Positions 7,195 to 16,837 of a DNA stretch of 64,000 bases are shown here, piece after piece. The notes under the pieces were generated by a model. That model saw nothing but the letters and a program-made list of their open reading frames with translations. It searched no databases and was not told the DNA's origin. Position numbers and translations under genes: made by a program. The DNA comes from Desulforamulus ruminis DSM 2154 (GTDB taxonomy: Bacteria; Bacillota; Desulfotomaculia; Desulfotomaculales; Desulfotomaculaceae), in contig NC_015589.1 in NCBI RefSeq assembly GCF_000215085.1, positions 1,984,001 through 2,048,000 of the forward strand, read 5' to 3'. Each line of letters starts with the position of its first letter. Position 1 is the first letter of the stretch.

Positions 7195-8544
7195 ATGGAC
7201 AGAGCAGAAAAATACTATCTCATATTAACCTTTGGCTGCCAAATGAATGAAAGAGATTCCGAATCTCTTTCAGGCATGCTGGAGGATTTGGGTTATTCCC
7301 CCACCGAGTCCCAGGAGGATGCGGATATTATTATCCTGAATACCTGCTGTGTCCGTGAAACGGCGGAAAGCAAAGTGTTCGGGCTGTTGGGCCGTTTGCG
7401 AAAGAGAAAAACCGCCAATCCCAATCTAATCATCGGTGTCTGCGGCTGTATGACCCAACAGGAGGATGCGGCGAAGAGAATCCGGCACAGTTTTCCCTTT
7501 GTGGATTTGATTTTTGGAACCCATAATGTCCACGAACTGCCCCGGATGCTGCAGCAGGTTCAGGAAAATAAAGAAGCGGTCCTGGAAATCTGGACCTCTG
7601 AAAAAGGCATTGCCGAGGATGTCCCGGTGCGCCGGAAGGACAAGCTAAAGGCCTGGGTTACCATCATGTATGGCTGCAATAACTTTTGCTCTTATTGCAT
7701 TGTTCCCTATGTGCGCGGTCGTGAACGCAGCCGTAAACCGGAGGATATCTTTAAGGAAATAAAAGAACTGGTTAAGGAAGGCTACAAAGAAGTGACCCTG
7801 CTGGGTCAGAATGTAAATTCCTACGGTAAAGACCTGGAAAATACTTATCGTTTTGCGGATTTACTGCTGGACCTGGATCAAATAGAAGGCTTGGAGCGGA
7901 TCCGGTTTATGACTTCCCATCCCAGGGATTTTGACCGGAGACTAATCCAGGTCATTGCCTCCTGCCGGAAAGTGTGTGAGCATTATCATCTGCCCGTTCA
8001 GGCCGGGAGCAACCGCGTCCTTAAACAAATGAACCGGGGCTATACCCGGGAGCATTACCTGGAGCTCATTCGGGAAATCCGCAGGGCGGTGCCGGGAGCC
8101 AGCATTACCGCGGATATTATGGTGGGCTTTCCGGGCGAAACAGAAGAAGATTTTGAGCAAACCCTGGATCTCGTTCAACAGGTGCGGTTTGACAGCGCTT
8201 TTACCTTTATCTATAATACCCGCAGCGGAACTCCCGCGGCTAAAATGGAACAGGTTCCCGAGGCCATAAAAAGTGAAAGAATTCAGCGATTAATTGAACT
8301 GCAAAATAAAATTTCCTTTGAAAATAACCGGATGGAAGAGGGCAAGGTGCTGGAAGTATTGGTGGAGGGGGTCACCAAAAGCAATGCGGACCGGCTGGCC
8401 GGACGTACCCGAACGAACAAGCTGGTGGTGTTTGACGGACCCCTTGAACTCAGCGGATCTTTGGTGCCTGTACGAATTAAACAAGGACGGTTGAACTTGC
8501 TGGAAGGAGAACAGGTACCGCACAATACCATGGACATGTGCTAA
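7195..8544 (+). CDS. miaB: tRNA-2-methylthio-N6-dimethylallyladenosine synthase MiaB
   Basis: A 449-aa radical-SAM methylthiotransferase. The N-terminal domain holds the second-cluster cysteines (C15 in GCQMN, C51 in NTCC, C85 in CGCM). The radical SAM CxxxCxxC is in YGCNNFCSYC near residues 160-167, and a C-terminal TRAM-like domain follows. It adds the 2-methylthio group to i6A37 of tRNAs reading UNN codons; its substrate is made by MiaA, encoded about 9 kb downstream. The start is ATG 7195 with AGGAG upstream. The following gene is a YmcA/YlbF relative, the same order as in Bacillus subtilis. Confidence 0.95.
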   Translation: MDRAEKYYLILTFGCQMNERDSESLSGMLEDLGYSPTESQEDADIIILNTCCVRETAESKVFGLLGRLRKRKTANPNLIIGVCGCMTQQEDAAKRIRHSFPFVDLIFGTHNVHELPRMLQQVQENKEAVLEIWTSEKGIAEDVPVRRKDKLKAWVTIMYGCNNFCSYCIVPYVRGRERSRKPEDIFKEIKELVKEGYKEVTLLGQNVNSYGKDLENTYRFADLLLDLDQIEGLERIRFMTSHPRDFDRRLIQVIASCRKVCEHYHLPVQAGSNRVLKQMNRGYTREHYLELIREIRRAVPGASITADIMVGFPGETEEDFEQTLDLVQQVRFDSAFTFIYNTRSGTPAAKMEQVPEAIKSERIQRLIELQNKISFENNRMEEGKVLEVLVEGVTKSNADRLAGRTRTNKLVVFDGPLELSGSLVPVRIKQGRLNLLEGEQVPHNTMDMC

Positions 8545-8574
8545 TTCTAATCAACAACCGGGGGAGGTGAAATA

Positions 8575-8961
8575 ATGAGCGATATCGTCATCGAAAAGGC
8601 TCTGGAGTTAGGGAAATTAATTGCCGGCTCCGACAACTACAAGATGATGCGGGAAAAAGAGGCCAGCATGATGGCTGATGTGGATGCGGTGATGTTAATA
8701 GAAAAGTTTCAGGATCTACAGCGGAACCATCAGATGGTCCGCATGCAGGGTCAGGAATTAACCGAAGCCCAGTTAAACGATGTTTATGCCCTGGAAGAAC
8801 AAATGATGGAAAATACTTTGATCAGGGAATTTGCTGAAATCCAGGACCAATTTCAAAAATTCCTGAATCAGGTGAACGAAACCATCAGTGAAGGAATTGA
8901 AGGGAAGCCGAAGGAATCGCAAAGTTGCTCCAGTTGTTCCAGTTGCGGCCCCCATTCTTGA
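8575..8961 (+). CDS. YlbF/YmcA family (Ric complex-like) regulator with Cys-rich tail
   Basis: 128 aa, almost entirely helical and coiled-coil-like, starting at ATG after GGGAGGTG. It ends with a short serine/cysteine tail, SCSSCSSCGP. This matches the YlbF/YmcA family, whose B. subtilis members join YaaT in the RicAFT complex that binds [4Fe-4S] clusters and affects RNase Y-dependent mRNA maturation and development. The position right after miaB is conserved with ymcA. The tail cysteines are the likely cluster ligands; that is inference from the Bacillus complex. Confidence 0.8.
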   Translation: MSDIVIEKALELGKLIAGSDNYKMMREKEASMMADVDAVMLIEKFQDLQRNHQMVRMQGQELTEAQLNDVYALEEQMMENTLIREFAEIQDQFQKFLNQVNETISEGIEGKPKESQSCSSCSSCGPHS

Positions 8962-9004
8962 GGCTAATAACTGTCGTAGTTCTATGACACGCATTTTTAT
9001 GAAT

Positions 9005-9053
9005 GTCCAGTTTCCCGGGCTTGGCCGAGCCGGAAAACTGGACTTCATTTTTA
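9005..9053 (+). terminator. Terminator after the miaB operon
   Basis: GTCCAGTTT and the following CCGG pair with CCGG and AAACTGGAC around a loop, followed by TTCATTTTTA. Confidence 0.8.
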
Positions 9054-9108
9054 TCGGCTTATATCTATTGATCCCCGAGGCCTTTTCCTTTTTCTGCCTC
9101 TTGGTCTA

Positions 9109-9117
9109 TGTTATAAT
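9109..9117 (+). promoter_or_regulatory. Extended -10 promoter for mutS
   Basis: TGTTATAAT fits TGnTATAAT and lies 21 bp before the start; no good -35 is visible. Confidence 0.4.
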
Positions 9118-9137
9118 TGGGGACAGGAGGGATCCTT

Positions 9138-11747
9138 ATGGCCTTAACTCCTATGATGGAGCAATATTTAGAAATTAAAGAGCAATATGCGGATGCCATT
9201 TTATTTTTTCGGCTGGGCGATTTTTACGAAATGTTTTTTGAAGATGCCAAACTGGCTTCCCGGGAGTTGGAAATTACACTGACCGGGCGGGATGCGGGGC
9301 AGCCGGAAAAGGTCCCCATGTGTGGAGTTCCCTTTCATGCGGCGGATAATTATATTCATAAACTCATTGAAAAAGGGTACAAAGTGGCCATCTGTGAGCA
9401 GGTGGAAGATCCCAAAGCCAGCAAGGGTCTGGTGAAACGGGAAGTGATCCGGGTTGTCACGCCGGGGACGGTCATGGACGGCAGCTCGTTAAACGATAAG
9501 GAAAATAATTATCTGGTGGCTATTTACCGCTACCCGGGGAATATAATCGGGCTGGCTCTGACTGATTTATCCACGGGGCTGTTCCAGGTAACGCAACTGG
9601 AGGGGCAGTATGCCCCGGATGTCCTGAAGGACGAACTGGAAAGACTTGCACCCCGTGAAATTGTTGTCCCGGAAGATCAAATAAGCACCGGCCTCCGGCT
9701 TCAGGAGGCCGCCGGTTTAGTTGTTACTCCCCTGGAAAGCCGGGCCTTTGGTCCTGAGGCCGCCATCCCTACTTTAAAACAACATTTTGGCCCTAAAGTC
9801 AGCGACGACTTTTTACAGGCCAATCCTGCGGTTACCGGTGCGGCGGCAGGTTTGCTGGAATATCTGATCCGCACCCAGAGGCGCAAATTAAATCATATTA
9901 CCAGTATCTCCCGTTATACGCCGGGTTCCTTTATGGTTCTGGACGGGGTTGCCCGTAGAAACCTCGAAATCAGCCGGGATATCCGGGACGGCGAAAAAAA
10001 AGGCAGCCTGCTGGGTGTTTTGGATGCCACCAAAACCGCCATGGGGGGAAGGATGCTACGGAGATGGCTGGAGCAGCCCCTTATTGACATTAACAGAATC
10101 AATGACCGACTGGATGCGGTGGCGGAACTGGTTCATTCCGCTCTGCTGCGGGATGAATTAACCCAGTCTTTGAAACATATTTACGATCTGGAGCGCTTGA
10201 CCGCCAAGGCGGCCTATGGCAGCGCCAACGGCCGGGACATGCTGGCTCTGCTGGCTTCACTGGAAAAACTGCCCCTGCTGCGTCAAGCTTTAAAAGACTG
10301 TCAATGCAGTTTGCTGCGCAAAATCTACGACCGTTTTGACTGCTTAACCGACTTAAAAGAATTATTGAATGTCGCCCTGGCGGAAAATCCGCCGGTTTCA
10401 CTGCGGGAAGGAGGCTTAATTAAAACAGGCTTTCATCCGGAAGTGGACCAGTTGCGCTCCGCCGCCCGGGATGGAAAAAATTGGCTGGCCAGTTTGGAAG
10501 CCCGGGAAAGGGAAAAGACCTCCATTAAATCTCTAAAGGTCGGGTTTAATAAGGTTTTTGGTTATTATCTAGAGGTAACCCGGGCCAACTTAAACTTGGT
10601 GCCGGATTATTATCAGCGCCGTCAAACCCTGGCCAATGCCGAACGTTTTATTACCCCGGACTTAAAGGAATACGAGAGTATGATTCTGGGAGCGGAAGAC
10701 CGGCTGGTAGATCTGGAATACACCCTTTTTGTGGACCTTCGCAACCGGGTGGCGGCAGAAGTAGACCGAATTCAAAACACCGCCATCCTCTTAGCTACGG
10801 TGGATACACTGGTAGCCCTGGCGGAAGTGGCTTCCCGCCAGGGCTATGTCCGTCCTGAAATTACCGACGACGGCGTCATTGATATCCTGGAAGGGCGGCA
10901 CCCGGTGGTGGAAATCGCCCTGGGGCCCGGGGGATTTGTACCCAACGATACTCTTCTGGATGGTGGGTTGAATCGACTGGGCCTCATTACCGGACCCAAT
11001 ATGGGAGGGAAAAGTACTTACCAGAGGCAGGTGGCCCACATTGTATTAATGGCTCAGGTGGGGAGCTTTGTTCCTGCCGCCCGGGCTAAAATTGGCACGG
11101 TGGACAGGATTTTTGCCCGGGTGGGAGCTTCGGACGATCTTCGTTCCGGTCAGAGTACCTTTATGGTGGAAATGCAGGAAACCAAACAAATTATTGATCA
11201 TGCCACGGATAAAAGTCTGGTGATTATTGATGAACTGGGAAGAGGAACCTCCAACCTGGAAGGAATGGCCATTGCCCAATCGGTCATTGAATATCTTCAT
11301 GACGTCATTGGCTGCCGAACCCTGTTTTCCACCCATTATCACGAGCTGGCCGAACTGGAAGGAATTCTCCCGGGCTTAAAAAATTTTGCTACGGCGGTGC
11401 GGGAACAGGGGGATGAAGTAACCTTTTTAAGAAAGGTGATCCGGGCCCAGGCCAGCAAAAGCTACGGCGTCCATTGTGCCCAACTGGCAGGGCTGCCCGG
11501 TGAAATAATTTCCAGGGCCAATCAGTTGGTGGGCCAACTGGAGATTCATCAGCGGGCCAGTCAGGAAGTGGTGGCGGGGAAAGCGCAGTCCGCTGCTGCC
11601 GCAGCCGAACAATTATCCCTGTTTGTCCGGCAGAATGACGATGCTTTAAAGAAAGAAGTGTTGGCGCTGGATATCTCCAGTATGACTCCCATTGACTGTT
11701 TAAACTTTTTATATCAATTGCAAAGAAAGTTGAAAAGCCAGAATTAA
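9138..11747 (+). CDS. mutS: DNA mismatch repair protein MutS
   Basis: 869 aa, full length for bacterial MutS. The mismatch-recognition Phe-x-Glu lies in GDFYEMFFEDA (F29-Y30-E31). Walker A is TGPNMGGKSTY near residue 617 and Walker B is VIIDELGRGTS near 695, followed by the TLFSTHYHEL switch. It binds mispairs and recruits MutL. The start is ATG 9138 after AGGAGGG; a TTG 21 nt upstream is also in frame but lies in the promoter region. MutL follows about 3.2 kb downstream, separated by two genes that are not repair genes. Confidence 0.96.
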   Translation: MALTPMMEQYLEIKEQYADAILFFRLGDFYEMFFEDAKLASRELEITLTGRDAGQPEKVPMCGVPFHAADNYIHKLIEKGYKVAICEQVEDPKASKGLVKREVIRVVTPGTVMDGSSLNDKENNYLVAIYRYPGNIIGLALTDLSTGLFQVTQLEGQYAPDVLKDELERLAPREIVVPEDQISTGLRLQEAAGLVVTPLESRAFGPEAAIPTLKQHFGPKVSDDFLQANPAVTGAAAGLLEYLIRTQRRKLNHITSISRYTPGSFMVLDGVARRNLEISRDIRDGEKKGSLLGVLDATKTAMGGRMLRRWLEQPLIDINRINDRLDAVAELVHSALLRDELTQSLKHIYDLERLTAKAAYGSANGRDMLALLASLEKLPLLRQALKDCQCSLLRKIYDRFDCLTDLKELLNVALAENPPVSLREGGLIKTGFHPEVDQLRSAARDGKNWLASLEAREREKTSIKSLKVGFNKVFGYYLEVTRANLNLVPDYYQRRQTLANAERFITPDLKEYESMILGAEDRLVDLEYTLFVDLRNRVAAEVDRIQNTAILLATVDTLVALAEVASRQGYVRPEITDDGVIDILEGRHPVVEIALGPGGFVPNDTLLDGGLNRLGLITGPNMGGKSTYQRQVAHIVLMAQVGSFVPAARAKIGTVDRIFARVGASDDLRSGQSTFMVEMQETKQIIDHATDKSLVIIDELGRGTSNLEGMAIAQSVIEYLHDVIGCRTLFSTHYHELAELEGILPGLKNFATAVREQGDEVTFLRKVIRAQASKSYGVHCAQLAGLPGEIISRANQLVGQLEIHQRASQEVVAGKAQSAAAAAEQLSLFVRQNDDALKKEVLALDISSMTPIDCLNFLYQLQRKLKSQN

Positions 11748-11884
11748 GGCCTGTTCCATTTTTTCATGTCATTATAATGAAGGATATGATAAACTGAAGT
11801 AATAAGAAACTTTGGATATTCTTGCAAATAACCATGATTTTCTCAGTTCAGGTAGATGAATCCTTTTGATTAGGAGGCCCGGCC

Positions 11885-13561
11885 ATGTTTATCGGCATTG
11901 ATGTTGGAGGTACTTGCACGGATGCCGTTTTGTTGGACGGCAGTGCTGTTCGTGCTACGGCCAAGGTGGAAACCCAGGACGATTTATGGATCTCCCTGGG
12001 AGATGCGTTGGACAGGTTGTTAAAGGGAATACCCGGCGAAAAAATTGAACGGGTTGTTTTTAGCACCACCATTGTTACCAATTTGATCGCTGAAAAAAAG
12101 TATGACCCGGTGGGAGTTATCCTGATGCCGGGTCCTGGCCGTACCTTTGCGGATATCCGGCAACAAGACGATGTCTATTTCCTGTCCGGAGCCATTGATT
12201 ACCGTGGTCGCGAAATCATTCCCTTAAATAAAGAGGAAATAAAAGAAGCCCTGAGGTGGTTGGAAAGCAAAGGCTTTAAAAAAATTGCTGTAGTAGGTAA
12301 ATTTTCCACCCGCAACAATGCCCATGAGCTGGAGGTTGCGGACTTGATTGCCAAGCACCACCCGGACTGGCAGATTGAAATGGGTTACCGGGCGGGAGGC
12401 AAACTAAACTTCCCCCGTCGTATTGCCAACACCATGTTAACCTGTGCCACCCGGGAGAAATATCATTATTTTGCCAATGCCGTACGGGATGCTATGGACC
12501 GCAGGGGCATCTCGGGCAGTGTCTTTATTTTAAAAGCCGATGGCGGTACTCTGCCTCTTATTGCCTCCGAACAGGTACCGGTAGAAACTATTTTCTCCGG
12601 TCCGGCTGCCAGCACCCTGGGTGTTCAGGCGCTTACTCCGCCGGGAGAGACTTCCATGGTGGTGGATATCGGCGGAACCACCACGGATCTGGCCTTAATC
12701 CTTTCCGGTCAGCCCCTGCTGGCTTCCAAAGGAGCCAAAATTGGTGACCGTTTCACCCAGGTTCGGGCTCTTTCCGTAAAGGCTGTGCCGGTTGGCGGGG
12801 ACAGTGTGGTGGAAAGAGTGGGGCGGCAGTTTATTATCTATTCTGAACGGATGGGTCAGGCTTATTGTTTGGGTGGACCCTTGCCCACGCCCACAGATGC
12901 CCTGCGGGTCATGGGGATGACCAAGCTGGGGGATGAGGACCGGGCCCGGGAGGCCATGGAACAGCTTGGTGCTCCGGTGGGCCTGAGTCCCATGGAGGTG
13001 GCCCACACCATTGTCAATCTAGTCGTTGATACGGTGGTGGCTGAAATTGAACAAATGTTTAAGGAATGGGAGCGGGAACCGGCCTACCGGGTTTGGGAAG
13101 TATTGCAAAAGAAAAGGCTCAGACCCCAGAATGTGGTTGGCGTAGGAGGCGGGGCATTGGGTTTTATTCCCCAAATTGCCGCCCGGATGGGCTGCTCACC
13201 GGTACTCCCCCCCTATGCGCCGGTGGCCAACGCCATTGGTGCCGCCGTGGCCAAGCCTACGCTACAGGTTACACTGCGAGCCGACACGGAAAGAAAAATC
13301 TTTAGTATTGAAGAAGAAGGTTACCAGGGCAAACTGGCCGGAACCCTGGATGAAATCGGCGCGGTGGAACTAGCCAAAGAGTGGTTGGTAAAAAGAGCGC
13401 AAAAAATGAATTTAACCGTTGAGGAAATTGAGATTACCGGTAAAGATGTTTTTAATATTGTTCGGGATTGGAAAACAACCGGTAGACTTTATGATATCTC
13501 AGTGCAGACGCCCAGAGGGATACTGGGCCACATTGGTTCTGGAGGGAGGCTGCTGAAATGA
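11885..13561 (+). CDS. Hydantoinase/oxoprolinase-family (HyuA-like) ATP-dependent protein
   Basis: 558 aa with the two acetate-kinase-like phosphate motifs typical of HyuA/OplaH proteins: IGIDVGGTCTDAVLLDG at the N-terminus and VVDIGGTTTDLAL near residues 260-272. A TAGGAGG site precedes the ATG. Family members hydrolyse hydantoins, 5-oxoproline or acetone-type substrates using ATP, usually with a HyuB partner. No HyuB is present. Its stop overlaps the start of an HDAC-like gene (ATGA), so the partner here may be that amidohydrolase. The substrate is unknown. Confidence 0.8.
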   Translation: MFIGIDVGGTCTDAVLLDGSAVRATAKVETQDDLWISLGDALDRLLKGIPGEKIERVVFSTTIVTNLIAEKKYDPVGVILMPGPGRTFADIRQQDDVYFLSGAIDYRGREIIPLNKEEIKEALRWLESKGFKKIAVVGKFSTRNNAHELEVADLIAKHHPDWQIEMGYRAGGKLNFPRRIANTMLTCATREKYHYFANAVRDAMDRRGISGSVFILKADGGTLPLIASEQVPVETIFSGPAASTLGVQALTPPGETSMVVDIGGTTTDLALILSGQPLLASKGAKIGDRFTQVRALSVKAVPVGGDSVVERVGRQFIIYSERMGQAYCLGGPLPTPTDALRVMGMTKLGDEDRAREAMEQLGAPVGLSPMEVAHTIVNLVVDTVVAEIEQMFKEWEREPAYRVWEVLQKKRLRPQNVVGVGGGALGFIPQIAARMGCSPVLPPYAPVANAIGAAVAKPTLQVTLRADTERKIFSIEEEGYQGKLAGTLDEIGAVELAKEWLVKRAQKMNLTVEEIEITGKDVFNIVRDWKTTGRLYDISVQTPRGILGHIGSGGRLLK

Positions 13562-14913
13562 ATCACAAGACAGGTTTAATTTTCTTTCCGGCCTTTGACT
13601 GGGCCATTTCAGCCACCCACCCGGAACGGGAAGAACGACTCCTCTATACCAGAGACCAAATGTTTGAAGAAGGAATTCTAGACCTACCGGAAATCATTGA
13701 ATATTCTCCAAGATTGGCCTCCGAACATGATATTTCAAGGGTCCATATCTGTGTTCCGGGGGTGGCGGATCAGGTGCTGGAAGCCCATCGCATTGCTGCC
13801 GGCGCGGCCATGAATCTGGGAGACCGCATTGTGGGCAAAGAGATTAAAAACGGCTTTGCCCTGGTGCGTCCGCCGGGGCATCATGCCATGAGGGTGGTTC
13901 ACGGCAACCGGGGTTTTTGCAGCATTAATAACGAAGCGGTCTTGGTGGAATACCTGCGCCGGGCCCATGGCATAAAAAGAATTGCCATTGTGGATACCGA
14001 TGTGCACCACGGGGACGGCACCCAGGATATTTTTTATCATGATCCGGATGTCTTGTTTATTTCCTTCCACCAGGACGGCCGCACCCTTTATCCGGGAACC
14101 GGCTTTACCTACGAACTGGGAGGAGCCGGCGCCTACTGCTCCACCATTAATATTCCTTTGCCTCCAGGCGTAACGGATCAGGGCTTGCATTATGTGATGG
14201 ATCATTTAATCTCTCCCATTCTGGCCGATTTTCAACCGGATTTTCTGGTCAATTCTGCGGGTCAGGACAATCATTTCACGGATCCTCTAGGCCAAATGAT
14301 GATCTCCGCCCAGGGTTATGCCCGTTTAACCGAGAAACTAAAACCGGATTTAGCGGTTTTGGAGGGGGGCTATGCTATTGAGACGGCGCTGCCCTATGTG
14401 AATCTGGCTATTTTGCTGGCCTTGGCCGGAAAGGATTATACTTTTGTCCGGGAGCCGGGCTATCAACCGGAAAAGTTAAAGGAGGCTCCCCGGGTTACCG
14501 AAGAAGTAAAAAGGGTTGTGGATGAATTACAGGAGATTTGGGCTGCCCGGCACTCCAAGAATAAACTGGAACTGGCCGGAGGCGCTAAATTTTATCAACG
14601 GACCAAACCCATTTATTACGATACACAGTTTATTGAAGAGAAACAAATTGAAAAAGTTCGTGTCTGCCCCCACTGCCCGGGCTATATGCTGATTGATTCC
14701 CAGGCTTCCCATCCGGATGGCCGCAAATACCGGATTTTGGCCATTACCATACCCTTTCAGGGCTGCAAATACTGCCAGGAGGACGGCTGGGAGGCCTATG
14801 AACAATTGAAACGGGATTATCGTTTTAATTATGTTTACCTACAGGATAAGACCACCGATACCTTTATGACCCACCAGCGGGAGGAAGGGCGGGAGATTCG
14901 TTCAGACGGTTAG
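13558..14913 (+). CDS. Histone-deacetylase-like zinc amidohydrolase with C-terminal CxxC pair
   Basis: 451 aa. The HDAC/AcuC fold is complete: the active-site His pair in RPPGHHAM (H108-H109), metal ligands in DTDVHHGDG (D148, H150), D237 in SAGQDNHF, and the catalytic tyrosine loop LEGGYA (Y272). After about residue 360 there is an extension with CPHC (370-373) and CKYC (403-406), a probable zinc-binding module not seen in ordinary AcuC. It is translationally coupled to the upstream hydantoinase-like gene and followed by mutL after 10 bp. The likely role is deacylation or amide hydrolysis of a small molecule or protein; the substrate is not inferable. Confidence 0.85.
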   Translation: MNHKTGLIFFPAFDWAISATHPEREERLLYTRDQMFEEGILDLPEIIEYSPRLASEHDISRVHICVPGVADQVLEAHRIAAGAAMNLGDRIVGKEIKNGFALVRPPGHHAMRVVHGNRGFCSINNEAVLVEYLRRAHGIKRIAIVDTDVHHGDGTQDIFYHDPDVLFISFHQDGRTLYPGTGFTYELGGAGAYCSTINIPLPPGVTDQGLHYVMDHLISPILADFQPDFLVNSAGQDNHFTDPLGQMMISAQGYARLTEKLKPDLAVLEGGYAIETALPYVNLAILLALAGKDYTFVREPGYQPEKLKEAPRVTEEVKRVVDELQEIWAARHSKNKLELAGGAKFYQRTKPIYYDTQFIEEKQIEKVRVCPHCPGYMLIDSQASHPDGRKYRILAITIPFQGCKYCQEDGWEAYEQLKRDYRFNYVYLQDKTTDTFMTHQREEGREIRSDG

Positions 14914-14923
14914 GGGTGACAGT

Positions 14924-16837
14924 TTGTCCAAAATACAGGTATTAGACGAAGCCACGGCCAACCAGATTGCCGCCGGCGAAGTGGTGGAACGTCCCGTTTC
15001 GGTGGCCAAAGAACTGGTGGAAAACAGCCTGGATGCCGGTGCCAGCCGCATTACGGTTGAACTGATCCAAGGCGGCCTAAGCGGAATTAAAGTCATTGAT
15101 AACGGGAGCGGCATGTCCCCGGAAGATGCCAAACTCTGTTTTCAGAGGCATGCTACCAGTAAGATTAAAACCGCCGGCGACTTAACCCGGATTTTAACCC
15201 TGGGTTTTCGGGGGGAAGCTCTGCCCAGCATCGCTTCGGTAGCCAAAGTGGCCCTGGTAACCCGAACCCGGGATGACCTGGCGGGAACAGAGGTACGCAT
15301 GGAGGGAGGACAACTGCTGAGTGTCTCGCCGGCCGGCTGCCCTGTTGGAACAACCATTGACGTACAGGAGCTTTTTTATAATACTCCGGCCAGGAGAAAA
15401 CATTTGAAATCCCCTAACGCCGAAGCGGGTCAAATTAGCGATCTGTTTGCCAAACTGGCGCTGGCTAGGCCGGATGTCCGGATGGAACTGCGCAGCAACG
15501 GCCGGGTGATTTTTTGCAGCCCGGGCAACGGTTCTTTGAGGGATGCCGCAGCCAGTGTTTTTGGTCCGGACAATGTCCGCAGCATGATCGAAATGAACCA
15601 CCAGGGCAGGCTTTTAACCATTCGCGGATTTATCAGCAAACCGGTATTAACCCGTGCTTCCCGGCAGTATCAAAATTTTTATATCAATCAAAGGTATATT
15701 CGAAGCATCTTCATTTCTTCCTTACTGCTGCAGGCCTATCAAACGCTGATTCCTGCCGGAAGATTTCCCCTGGCGCTTCTGCACATTGCTTTGGACCCGG
15801 AGCAGGTGGATGTCAACGTTCACCCTACTAAAATGGAAGTACGTTTGGCCCGGGAAAAGGAACTGGCGGAGGAACTGCTGGAAATATTCTCGGGTCATTT
15901 GAATGTCCCGGCTGCGGTTGCCGGGCTGTGGGAAATGATGCCGGGCCGCAAGGCCAAGCCTCCGGAGGAGAAAGCACCCGATTACAAAGAACCGGAACCC
16001 TACAAAGAGAATCCATCTTCCGTATTAAAGAATAAACCTCTTGTTCAGGAAAAAAAAGCAGGGACCGTTTCCACCAACAGCCGGAAAGAGGCGGCGCAAA
16101 CCCAACTGCCCTTCCCCGGCAGGACCTTAAGAGGGGAAGAGCCCCGGCCAAAGCCAAATCAGCAGGACGAATTGCCTTTTAAGAATACTGTTTCTGATCC
16201 TCCACCGATAAAAAAAGGATCGCTGCTGCTGGAAACAACTCCCTCTTATGGCGCCGATGCCATCTTTGCTTCACTGCGGCCGGTGGGCCAGGTGTTTCCC
16301 ACCTATGTTCTGGCCCAGGGAGAGGGCAGCCTTTATATTATTGATCAGCATGCAGCCCATGAACGGGTTTTTTATGAAAAATATAAAGAACAATTGACCC
16401 GGGGGGTTCAGTCCCAAATGCTACTGGAGCCGGTGCCCCTGGATATTCCCTATCACCATTTGCAACGACTGATTGCCAATGTGGTTGCTTTAAGCGATAT
16501 GGGTTTTGTAGTAGAACACTTTGGAGGAGATACTTTTCTTTTAAGAGGAGTTCCCCCGGGTACAACGGAAAAACCCGTCGAATTATTTATGGACCTGCTG
16601 GATCGACTGCAGGACAGCCCTGCGGAACAGTTAGACAACAGCTTGATGATTGACCGGCTGGCGGCCGCCATGGCCTGCCGGGACGCAGTGAAGGCCGGGA
16701 CCCGGTTGGGGCATAAGGAAATTCAGTCCCTTTTAGAGGGTTTGTCCCGCTGCCATAGTCCTTATACCTGCCCCCACGGACGACCTACGCTGATTCAAAT
16801 TACACAGGAGGAGTTGAATAAAAGGTTCAAGCGATGA
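14924..16837 (+). CDS. mutL: DNA mismatch repair endonuclease MutL
   Basis: 637 aa. The GHKL ATPase has NSLDAGA, DNGSGM and GFRGEALPSI. A variable linker of about residues 320-430 is rich in Lys/Glu/Pro. The C-terminal domain carries the endonuclease motif DQHAAHERVFYE near residue 473, then ACRDAVKAG and CPHGRPT, so this is the nicking type found in organisms without MutH. The start is a TTG with GGGGTGA upstream. It nicks the error strand after MutS recognition. The next gene overlaps its stop. Confidence 0.95.
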   Translation: MSKIQVLDEATANQIAAGEVVERPVSVAKELVENSLDAGASRITVELIQGGLSGIKVIDNGSGMSPEDAKLCFQRHATSKIKTAGDLTRILTLGFRGEALPSIASVAKVALVTRTRDDLAGTEVRMEGGQLLSVSPAGCPVGTTIDVQELFYNTPARRKHLKSPNAEAGQISDLFAKLALARPDVRMELRSNGRVIFCSPGNGSLRDAAASVFGPDNVRSMIEMNHQGRLLTIRGFISKPVLTRASRQYQNFYINQRYIRSIFISSLLLQAYQTLIPAGRFPLALLHIALDPEQVDVNVHPTKMEVRLAREKELAEELLEIFSGHLNVPAAVAGLWEMMPGRKAKPPEEKAPDYKEPEPYKENPSSVLKNKPLVQEKKAGTVSTNSRKEAAQTQLPFPGRTLRGEEPRPKPNQQDELPFKNTVSDPPPIKKGSLLLETTPSYGADAIFASLRPVGQVFPTYVLAQGEGSLYIIDQHAAHERVFYEKYKEQLTRGVQSQMLLEPVPLDIPYHHLQRLIANVVALSDMGFVVEHFGGDTFLLRGVPPGTTEKPVELFMDLLDRLQDSPAEQLDNSLMIDRLAAAMACRDAVKAGTRLGHKEIQSLLEGLSRCHSPYTCPHGRPTLIQITQEELNKRFKR

